Shown here: in pieces, positions 11,683 through 18,409 of the stretch | Numbering within the stretch: position 1 is the first letter of the stretch | Layout of the letters: every line of letters begins with the position of its first letter | Assembly: GCA_965370045.1 (NCBI GenBank) | Contig: CBDUSI010000067.1 | Location: 1-25,269 of the forward strand | Length of the DNA: 25,269 nucleotides | Source of the DNA: CAZONU01 sp965370045 | GTDB taxonomy: Bacteria; Planctomycetota; SZUA-567; JAKLDR01 | Reading direction: 5' to 3' | Notes under the pieces: generated by a model | Seen by the model: the letters and a program-made list of their open reading frames with translations, nothing else | The model's database searches: none | Told to the model about the DNA's origin: nothing | Made by a program: the position numbers and the translations under genes

Positions 11683-13126
11683 GGACCTGAGCGCCGAGCT
11701 GGACGCCTACCTCGACGGGGAGCTCGAGGAGGAGCGCGCCGCCGAGGTCGCCGGTCACGTTGAGGAATGCGCGGCCTGCCGCGAGGCGCTGGACGAGCGC
11801 CGCGGGGTGGCCCTGGCGGTCAAGCGGCTCCCGGGAGTCAAGGCCCCCGCGGAGTTCGTCGACAAGTTTCGCGCCGCGCGCGAGGCCGGGCCGCCGATGG
11901 CCCGGTTCGACGCGCCGCGCCGGCGCCGGCGCCTGGCCTGGATGGCCGGCAGCACCGCCGCCGCCGCCGCCGCCCTGCTGATCGCCGCGGCGTTGATTCC
12001 CGGCACGCTGGCACCCCACAAGTCTTTCGACGTGGAGAACGAGGCGCCCCGAGCCGCCGGCGGGGCCCCACCGGAGTTTGCCCAGCGGGGCAAGAAGCAC
12101 GAGAAACACTCAGCCGCTGAGGGCGGTCGGTCTCCCGCGCCCAAGCCGCCCGACGTGTGCGCTGTGCCCAAGACGTCCGTGGGCGGAGGGGCCCCGATAA
12201 TGGTGGTTCCCAAGCTGCAGCCGGGACTTCTCAAGTCCAAGCCGTCCGGGCCCGAGCCCACGCTCGTCCCCGTTCCGAGCGTGGCGGAGCCCACTCGGCT
12301 TGACCAGATTCAGGATGTGTCGCCGACCCGCACCCAGTCGCCGCCGGGGTCCACCGGGTCTCCCGTGACCGCGAAGAGCGGGCGCAGGTCCGCCGGCAAA
12401 GAGAGCAACGTCCGGGTCTACTTCCTGGCCGAGGAGGCGCTCGGGGCCGGTAAGGAGCCCACGGAGTCCTACAAGGGCAAGGGCGGCAAGCGCGGCAAGC
12501 TGGCTTGGAGTCGCGGCCTGAACCTCCGCAAGGAGTCGCCCGCCACTGCCAAGGTCCGCCTGGCGCGCATCGCTCGCAGCCTGGGCGGCGGGCAGGTCGT
12601 CGACCTTTCCGCGCTGCGGCCTAAGGGCGGGGCCGCGACGGGCGGCGGGCTGTCCTCTGCTCCGGCCGGTGGCGCGAAGAAGACCCCGCCCAAGGTCGCG
12701 GCTTCGCCGGGCACGCAGCCGCCCGGGAAAAGCTCCGGGTTCGGGATAATGTCCGTCGAGCCCGGCAAGAAGGAGAAGCCGACCCGCAAACCGAAGACCA
12801 TCACCGCCAAGAACGATGTCGATGACAAGGGGGCGGCCGCCGCGGGCATCCTGGTGCTCTACCTGCCCGAGGACAAGTTCGAGACCTTCACCCGCGCGCT
12901 GGCCGCGTGGAGCGGCGCCGCGCCGGAAGCCGACGGCAAGTTGGGGGCCGTGGCCGAGAGGAAGGCGCTGGATCAGCTGAAGTCCGCGAAATACCTGGAA
13001 GCCACGGATGCCATGCGCCGCGCGCTGAAGCTCCCCAAGCGGAAGACCGAGGGCGGCAAGCGCTACGTGCTGGTGATCGTCCGCCTGGGCGGGGAAGCGG
13101 CCCCCGCCGCGAAGCCCAAGAAGTAG
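11669..13126 (+). CDS. Anti-sigma factor with zf-HC2 domain and long extracytoplasmic region
   Basis: The protein is 485 aa. The N-terminal anti-sigma domain contains the zinc motif H30-x3-C34-x2-C37 within Y-L-D-G-E-L-E-E-E-R-A...H-V-E-E-C-A-A-C. One transmembrane helix lies at about 91-111 (Ala-rich). The rest is outside the cytoplasm: a long Pro/Lys/Ser/Gly-rich region with no clear fold to about residue 385, then a compact alpha/beta segment (A-G-I-L-V-L-Y-L-P-E-D-K-F-E-T-F...R-Y-V-L-V-I-V-R-L). It would hold the sigma factor at the membrane until a signal releases it, probably through proteolysis or conformational change. The start overlaps the sigma gene, with AAGGG 8 bases upstream. 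The extracytoplasmic part is much larger than in RseA-type anti-sigmas, so it is probably the sensor. Confidence 0.92.
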   Translation: MLRCKDLSAELDAYLDGELEEERAAEVAGHVEECAACREALDERRGVALAVKRLPGVKAPAEFVDKFRAAREAGPPMARFDAPRRRRRLAWMAGSTAAAAAALLIAAALIPGTLAPHKSFDVENEAPRAAGGAPPEFAQRGKKHEKHSAAEGGRSPAPKPPDVCAVPKTSVGGGAPIMVVPKLQPGLLKSKPSGPEPTLVPVPSVAEPTRLDQIQDVSPTRTQSPPGSTGSPVTAKSGRRSAGKESNVRVYFLAEEALGAGKEPTESYKGKGGKRGKLAWSRGLNLRKESPATAKVRLARIARSLGGGQVVDLSALRPKGGAATGGGLSSAPAGGAKKTPPKVAASPGTQPPGKSSGFGIMSVEPGKKEKPTRKPKTITAKNDVDDKGAAAAGILVLYLPEDKFETFTRALAAWSGAAPEADGKLGAVAERKALDQLKSAKYLEATDAMRRALKLPKRKTEGGKRYVLVIVRLGGEAAPAAKPKK

Positions 13127-13127
13127 G

Positions 13128-14063
13128 TCAGGCGCCCGCCGTGGCCGAGGCTGCCTCGGGCTGCCCAAGCATTCTCGCAATACCTTCCTTTACGCTCACC
13201 AGCGGCCGGTCCAGCAGGGCCGGGGCGAAGTTGCGCTCGGCGGCCGAGTGGCCGATGAAGAACTCCGCCAGGCGCAGCGTTTCCAGGCGCCCCGCCGCCC
13301 GGATAATCGGGAAGCCGATCAGGCGCAGGTAGGTCTCCGGCAGGTGCAGGCGCACGCGGAAGACGCGCAGCGCGGCGGCCAGCGCGTCCCAGAACTCGAG
13401 CACGCTCATCGGCTCGGGCCCGGCAAGCTCACGCGGCCCGCCCTCGGCCTTGCCCTGCAAGGTGGCCAGCGCCAGGCACTCGGCGAAGTCCCCGGCCCAT
13501 ATCGGCTGGGTCTGGAAGGTGCCCTGGCCGAGGAACCAGGTCAGGGGCCAGGCGCGGCGGATGCGGGCCATCAGCGGGCAGGCCAGGTGGTCGTTGGGCC
13601 CGAAGCAGGGCGCGGCGCGCAGCACCACCGCGGGCATGTGTTTGAGCACGGCGTCCTCGCCGGCCAGCTTGCTCCTGGCCGCCCGCGCCCAGCCCCGGGG
13701 AGTTCCCAGTCCCGCGCGGGCGCACAGCAAAGTAGACGGGTATACGAAGCGCTCAACGCCCGCCGCCTCCGCCGCCCGGGCCAGTTCCCCCGAGCCGGCG
13801 ACGTTCACCGCGTGCAGGCGCTCGGCGCCGACCGGCCGGGTCTCGGCGCCGAGGTGCAGCACCGTGGAGCAGCCGGCTACCGCCGCGGTCAGCGAATCCG
13901 GCGCGGCCAGGTCGCCCTCGACGAACTCGCAGTCGAGGCCGCCCAGGACGGAGCGGTCGGACCCCGCGCGCACCAGGCAGCGCAGCGCCGCGCCGCGCTC
14001 GACCAGCTCGCGCGCGGTGATGCGGCCGATGAATCCCGTGGCGCCGGTGACCAGTACCTTCAT
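13128..14063 (-). CDS. Atypical extended SDR (NAD-dependent epimerase/dehydratase-like)
   Basis: The protein is 311 aa. The Rossmann motif is G-A-T-G-F-I-G at residues 7-13, followed by C-L-V-R-A-G-S and F-V-E-G-D-L, then V-L-H-L-G-A-E. The expected active-site Tyr-x-x-x-Lys region reads A-A-R-S-K-L-A-G-E: the Lys is kept but the Tyr position is Ala. This loss is seen in atypical SDRs such as the NDUFA9-like group, which bind nucleotide but may not catalyse redox chemistry. The C-terminal half follows the family pattern (F-L-G-Q-G-T-F-Q-T-Q-P-I-W-A-G-D-F-A). The start has GGAGAAG close upstream. It is the last gene of the minus-strand sppA-comEC group and converges on the anti-sigma gene, whose stop is one base away. 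Substrate unknown. Confidence 0.85.
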   Translation of the reverse strand: MKVLVTGATGFIGRITARELVERGAALRCLVRAGSDRSVLGGLDCEFVEGDLAAPDSLTAAVAGCSTVLHLGAETRPVGAERLHAVNVAGSGELARAAEAAGVERFVYPSTLLCARAGLGTPRGWARAARSKLAGEDAVLKHMPAVVLRAAPCFGPNDHLACPLMARIRRAWPLTWFLGQGTFQTQPIWAGDFAECLALATLQGKAEGGPRELAGPEPMSVLEFWDALAAALRVFRVRLHLPETYLRLIGFPIIRAAGRLETLRLAEFFIGHSAAERNFAPALLDRPLVSVKEGIARMLGQPEAASATAGA

Positions 14064-14130
14064 GACTGCTTCTCCGAAGGCATCATAGCCGCGCTGGGGG
14101 CCGAGTCAAGCGGGGCGGCTCGCGCCGGGC

Positions 14131-14598
14131 CTACTCCGGGATGCACATCATTATGACGGTGATGCCCGTCGAGATCACCCCCACGACCAGGCCCAGGAAG
14201 CTGAGCGCTTTGGGCCAGCCCTTGGTGCCCCGGGTCAGGAAGGCGGCCAGGCCTCCGAGGGCGAGTCCCACAAAAGGCGCCCAGCAGAACAGGAGCGCGA
14301 CAATCGACAGGAGCTTCGCAAATCACGACGCGCCGTAGCGGATCGCCGTCCGCATTCTCGCAGGGGGCTGCTCCACAAGGTCCTTCAGCGGCAAGGTCGA
14401 GGTCAGCTTCTTCCCGCAGCCGGAACACTGCACCCAGGTGTTTCTCAGCTTCAAGATGGGAATGAAGAAGAACAGCTTGACCTGCTCGGTCGATTCGAAG
14501 GTCTGCGCCTGCATCTTCTCCTTGCCGCAGGCCGGGCAGTCCATTTCGATGTCGGATCCCTGGACCTCTTCGGTGATAGTAGTGAACTGGATAACCAT
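14131..14598 (-). pseudogene. Zinc-ribbon plus two-helix membrane protein, interrupted by an in-frame TGA
   Basis: From the ATG at 14598 (AGGGGAGA upstream) the frame reads M-V-I-Q-F-T-T-I-T-E-E, a zinc ribbon (C-P-A-C-G-K...C-S-G-C-G-K), F-F-F-I-P-I-L-K-L-R-N-T-W and ends A-I-R-Y-G-A-S at a TGA (14325-14323). The same frame continues without a break for 63 more codons: F-A-K-L-L-S-I-V-A-L-L-F-C-W-A-P-F-V-G-L, a soluble turn, and a second transmembrane helix (F-L-G-L-V-V-G-V-I-S...) ending I-P-E-TAG at 14131. The second half has no start codon or ribosome binding site at its beginning. Zinc-ribbon proteins with exactly this tail of two helices exist as single polypeptides, so this is one gene with a single nonsense codon. 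It follows comEC by 47 bases. Sequencing error and recoding remain possible. Confidence 0.8.
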
Positions 14599-14645
14599 GC
14601 GATTCTCTCCCCTGCTACCGTGATTGCTTCGGAAGCATAGCAAGT

Positions 14646-17144
14646 CTATGGCGGCGTGGGGGACGCGTCAAGGGTCTTCTCCGGGAGCCGCACCCCGCCC
14701 AGCTTCCGCCAGGCGGCCCCGTCGTAGCGTTCCAGGCGTATTCCCCTCTCGGTGATGGTCGCCCGCAGCGTCCCGAGTTCGTGCGTGGACAGGGGTTCGA
14801 TGCCCGCGCGGCGCAGCATGGCCAGGAGCTCCTGCCCGGCCGGCTCGGAGCTCTCGAAGGCGCTCAGCGAGACCAGGGCCAGGCGCGCGCCGCAGAGCTT
14901 CAGCAACCGCTCGCTGCCCGGCTTCAGGCGCCAGGCGAAGCCGACCACCACCAGGTCGGCGCGGAGATTGCGTTTGGCCATCTCGTCCGCCGCCGCGCGC
15001 ACCGCGGGTCCATTCGAGAGATCGGCAAAGAGCACCGCCCTGCCCTTCCAGCGGGCCAGGAGCAGCGCCGGGCGCGCGATGTTCCTCTTCCCCGGGTCGG
15101 CGCCCAGGGCGATTACCTCGACCTCGCCGAGAGCGGCGGTCCAGCCGGGGGCCAACCTGTCGGCATGATGGGCCAGCTCGGCCAGGGACTCGCTGCGCAG
15201 GCGTCCCGCGGGCGCGGCCAGGCGCCCCGCGCGCCCCGCCGAGACCAGATACTCGGCCCCGGACGCCGCGCTTTTCTCCCCCGACGCCAGCAGCGTGCGG
15301 TCGAGCCCGCCCAGCCGCTCGGCGCGCAGGAAGTCGACCACGTTCCGACCGCTGCCTTCGACCCACACCGCGCACTTCTCTCCCGAGGGCTCCTCCAGAA
15401 TCGCGGCGCGGCCCCGGCCCAGGGACAGCAGAGAGACGCGCATCCCCTCCGGCGCGGGAGCGCGGAAGAGCCCCGAAACGCTCACCGGCACGGCCAGCAC
15501 CAGCACCGCGACGGCCGCCCGCGCCCGCCATCTCTCGGGCAGCAGTCGCGGCCAGAGCAGCACCGCGGCCAGCGCGTAGTAGGCCAGGAGCACCCAGCCC
15601 GGCGGCTGGTCGCTGGCCAGTGACGAACCCGGCAGGTGTCCGGCGAGGTCGACGATGCCCTCGAGCAGCCACAGAAAGCCCCAGGCCAGCGCCGCTGGGA
15701 CGGGGGCCAGCGGAGGGATCACGGTGCCGATGACCAACAGGGCCAGGCCCGCGGCCAGGGCCAGGCCCGCGATGGGGATGGCGAAGAGGTTGACCAGCGG
15801 CGCCCAGGGGCTGAGCACTCCGAAGATGCTGACCACCAGGGGCATGCAGGCGGCGGTGGCCGCCAGCGAGCTCAGCAGTGACATCCTCAGCCACTGAAAG
15901 GCCCGCGCGCGTCTGCGCTCGCGCGGTTCAACGGTCAGTGAGTAGGGGAAAGACAGCCGTGCCACCCAGGACCGCTCCAGGGCGGGCACGATGGCCATGA
16001 TGAAGAAGACCGCCGCGCAGGACATCTGAAATCCCACGGAGAAGAGCTCCCGCGGCCAGAGGCCCAGGATCAGCAGCGCCGCGGGGGCCGGGCTGCTGGG
16101 CCCGGCGGTCCGGCGGCCCAGGGCGAAGCCGCCCGACCGCGGGCAGGCCATCGGCGGCGCGCGGAGCTCCGCGGTGCGCGCCCCGGCGAGCTGCGCGTAG
16201 ACCAGCGCGAAGACGATGAGCACCAGCGCTGCCGGGCGCGGCCTGACGCCGATGGCGCGCAGCAGCCACCAGATCGCTCCGACCAGCAGCATCACGTGGA
16301 TGCCGCTGACCGCCAGCAGGTGCCCCGCGCCGGTGCGGGTGAAGGCCAGTTGCTCATCGGCCTCCATCTCTCCTCGCCAGCCCAGCAGGATAGTGTTGAG
16401 CAGCGCCCCCTCGCGCTCGGGCATCTCCTCGCGGACCATCCCGGCCAGGCGCTCGCGCACGCCAGCCAGCGCCGCGCGGACCGAGCCCCCTCCGCCGGGT
16501 AATCGCTTGAAAAGCCCGGCGCGGCCCGAGCCCGACGTCCAGGTCCCCCGGGATGCCAGATACTCGCCGTAGTCCAGCCCTCCCGGGCTGCGCCGCGCGC
16601 CGGGAATGCTCAAGAGAAGCGGCAGGCGAACGCGCTCGCTGGGTCGTAACACATCCCTGCTATCGCCCCAGAGGGTCAGCCGCACCTGGCCGCGCGCGGG
16701 ATAAGCCCGTCCCGCCGGGCCGAGGCTTTCGACTTCCAGGGTCAGGCGCTGGCCCGGCGAGCTGCCTCGCGCCGGGGGGTGGCTGGCCAGCACTTGTCCG
16801 GTGACCAGGGCCAGTCGCGGGCGGCCGGGGGCCAGCGCCAGCAGGCGCCCGACCTCCTCGGCCGGCGGCCGTGCCGCGCGGCCGGTGACGTTGAGCGCGC
16901 CGCAGAGGGCCACCAGGGTCAGGGCCGCGGCGGCCAGCGCGTGCCGGGATCTTCGCAGCCAAGCGGGAATCAGGAGCAGCGCGGCGGGCAGCGCGGCTGT
17001 CAACACATGCGCGGGAGCCAGCTCCAGCGCGCGGCCCGCCCAGATGCCGGTCGCGAAGGCCACCGCGGCGCTCAAGAGATAGCGCCGCGGCCTCCTCCGG
17101 GGAAGAGGGATTGCGTCCCTGGCGTCGGCCGGCGGGTTGCTCAA
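14646..17144 (-). CDS. comEC: ComEC/Rec2-type DNA uptake channel protein
   Basis: The protein is 832 aa. N-terminal helices (20-82) and the DUF4131 region (to about 215) are followed by the Competence domain with the hallmark T-G-A-G-H-L-L-A-V-S-G-I-H (271-283), then G-F-Q-M-S-C-A-A-V (371-379) and further helices to about 560. ComEC carries single-stranded DNA across the inner membrane during transformation. The C-terminal part (about 568-790) has the layout of the metallo-beta-lactamase domain but lacks the H-x-H-x-D-H metal motif: the equivalent stretch is L-L-A-S-G-E-K-S-A-A-S-G-A. Nuclease activity is therefore doubtful. The stretch L-R-A-P-P-M-A-C-P-R-S-G-G is unusually Pro-rich for a membrane segment. 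The start is a TTG 12 bases after the sppA stop, so the two are cotranscribed. Confidence 0.92.
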   Translation of the reverse strand: MSNPPADARDAIPLPRRRPRRYLLSAAVAFATGIWAGRALELAPAHVLTAALPAALLLIPAWLRRSRHALAAAALTLVALCGALNVTGRAARPPAEEVGRLLALAPGRPRLALVTGQVLASHPPARGSSPGQRLTLEVESLGPAGRAYPARGQVRLTLWGDSRDVLRPSERVRLPLLLSIPGARRSPGGLDYGEYLASRGTWTSGSGRAGLFKRLPGGGGSVRAALAGVRERLAGMVREEMPEREGALLNTILLGWRGEMEADEQLAFTRTGAGHLLAVSGIHVMLLVGAIWWLLRAIGVRPRPAALVLIVFALVYAQLAGARTAELRAPPMACPRSGGFALGRRTAGPSSPAPAALLILGLWPRELFSVGFQMSCAAVFFIMAIVPALERSWVARLSFPYSLTVEPRERRRARAFQWLRMSLLSSLAATAACMPLVVSIFGVLSPWAPLVNLFAIPIAGLALAAGLALLVIGTVIPPLAPVPAALAWGFLWLLEGIVDLAGHLPGSSLASDQPPGWVLLAYYALAAVLLWPRLLPERWRARAAVAVLVLAVPVSVSGLFRAPAPEGMRVSLLSLGRGRAAILEEPSGEKCAVWVEGSGRNVVDFLRAERLGGLDRTLLASGEKSAASGAEYLVSAGRAGRLAAPAGRLRSESLAELAHHADRLAPGWTAALGEVEVIALGADPGKRNIARPALLLARWKGRAVLFADLSNGPAVRAAADEMAKRNLRADLVVVGFAWRLKPGSERLLKLCGARLALVSLSAFESSEPAGQELLAMLRRAGIEPLSTHELGTLRATITERGIRLERYDGAAWRKLGGVRLPEKTLDASPTPP

Positions 17145-17156
17145 CGCCCTGCTACG

Positions 17157-18269
17157 TCAGGGCAGCCACAGGTAGCAGAAGCGCTGCTGGGCGGCCACTT
17201 CCAGCTTGAGGCGCAGCTCCTCGGGCAGCCCCGCGCCGGACTTCGCCTGGAGCAGGAGCTTCAGCGGGTTGGGCTTGCGGCGGTAGCTGACGATGGGGGC
17301 GTCGGGACCGGTCAGCTTGCGGGCCGCGGCGATGGCGGCGTCCCAGTGGCCGATCTCGTCGATCATCTTGAGCTTGAGGGCGTCGGCGGCCAGGAAGACG
17401 CGCCCGTCGGCGAAGGCCGCGACCTCGGCGTCGGAGAGCTTGCGCCCGGTCTTGACTATGTTCACGAAGCGCGCGTGGTAGTCGGTGATGATCTTCTGCA
17501 TGTAGGTCTTCTCTTCGTCGGTCATCGGCCGGAACATGCTGGGCACGTCCTTGAAGGGCACGCTCTTCATTGTCTGGGTCTCGATGCCCAGCTTCTCGCT
17601 GAGCAGCCGCTGGACGTTGAAGCTCATGCCGATGACCCCGATGGAGCCGGTTATGCAGGTCGGCCGGGCCACGATGTGGTCGGAGCGCGCGGAGACGTAG
17701 TACCCGCCGCTGGCCGCCACTTCATCGTAAAAGGCCACGAACTTGTAGCCGGCCTGCCTGCACTTCTGGACCTCGTTGTCGATGACGTCGCAGGCGGTCA
17801 CCGTGCCGCCCGGCGAGTTGACGCGGAGCAGCACGGTCTTGATGTTCTTGGGCTGGCGGTACTTGCGCAGCTGGCGGAGCTGGGCGACGATCACGGGGGC
17901 CGCGCCCTGTCCGGAGGCGATAACCCCCTCGACGCGCACCAGCAGGATGCGGTCCTTGCCCTCCCCGGGCTCCTCTTCGACCAGCTTGTAGTTGCCCATG
18001 CCGCTCCCGCCGGCCCCGGCCATCCGCGAGTAGAAGACACCCACGACGGCCAGGAAGACCAGCGCCGTCAACAGGAGCATCCCACCGACGATGGCGATTA
18101 TCAGGCCGACGCGCCGCTTGGGCTTTCTGCCGCCGGGCTTCACGCTGGCCATGGGTACCGCCGGCGGCGGGGGCGGGCTGCCCCAACCGGAACCGCTCTC
18201 CGGCGACGGGGGCGGCTGGTCCCAGGGCGTCGCGGCGGGGACTTCGCGGGTATCGGAGTTTTCGTCCAC
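17157..18269 (-). CDS. sppA: Signal peptide peptidase SppA (family S49)
   Basis: The protein is 370 aa. A Pro-rich cytoplasmic N-terminus (1-50) and one transmembrane anchor (about 54-79) lead into a single S49 domain. The nucleophile is Ser188 in V-A-A-S-G-G-Y-Y, and Lys240 (V-P-F-K-D-V, 52 residues later, the same distance as the Ser/Lys pair of Bacillus SppA) is the likely general base. R-V-N-S-P-G-G-T-V (149-157) and T-G-S-I-G-V-I-G (207-214) are the typical strand motifs. It degrades cleaved signal peptides and other membrane fragments. The GTG at 18269 was chosen because AAGGAGA lies about 6 bases upstream and the promoter at 18330 fits; a longer frame from 18320 would overlap the promoter. 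It heads the operon with comEC. Confidence 0.92.
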   Translation of the reverse strand: MDENSDTREVPAATPWDQPPPSPESGSGWGSPPPPPAVPMASVKPGGRKPKRRVGLIIAIVGGMLLLTALVFLAVVGVFYSRMAGAGGSGMGNYKLVEEEPGEGKDRILLVRVEGVIASGQGAAPVIVAQLRQLRKYRQPKNIKTVLLRVNSPGGTVTACDVIDNEVQKCRQAGYKFVAFYDEVAASGGYYVSARSDHIVARPTCITGSIGVIGMSFNVQRLLSEKLGIETQTMKSVPFKDVPSMFRPMTDEEKTYMQKIITDYHARFVNIVKTGRKLSDAEVAAFADGRVFLAADALKLKMIDEIGHWDAAIAAARKLTGPDAPIVSYRRKPNPLKLLLQAKSGAGLPEELRLKLEVAAQQRFCYLWLP

Positions 18270-18302
18270 GGCGGTTTCTCCTTCAAGAAGACTTGAGATA
18301 CC

Positions 18303-18330
18303 AGCATAGGTGGTCCCCACTTACTGTCAA
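18303..18330 (-). promoter_or_regulatory. Promoter of the sppA-comEC group
   Basis: Minus strand: TTGACA (18330-18325), 16 bases, TATGCT (18308-18303). It lies back to back with the plus-strand TTGACA at 18341-18346, with only 10 bases between the two -35 boxes, so the divergent promoters probably compete or share control. Confidence 0.7.
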
Positions 18331-18340
18331 GGTTCGGGGG

Positions 18341-18369
18341 TTGACATTCCCCGACGCCCGGTTAATGCT
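18341..18369 (+). promoter_or_regulatory. Promoter of the heparinase-like gene
   Basis: TTGACA (18341-18346) with a weaker -10 in GTTAATGCT (AATGCT at 18364-18369 with 17-base spacing, or TAATGC with 16). The following leader carries GGAGAAGGA before the ATG at 18410. Confidence 0.55.
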
Positions 18370-18409
18370 GGTCCCGGGTGGTCCTCGCTGCTTTGGAGAA
18401 GGAAACATC

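Noticed and set aside
12110..13180. 356-codon open frame on the minus strand
   Set aside because: Antisense to the anti-sigma gene; Arg/Gly/Pro-rich translation typical of a GC-rich shadow frame.
16779..18296. 505-codon open frame on the plus strand
   Set aside because: It is antisense to comEC and sppA, both strongly supported. GC-rich codons keep the opposite frame open; the translation is His/Gly/Arg-rich with no domain.
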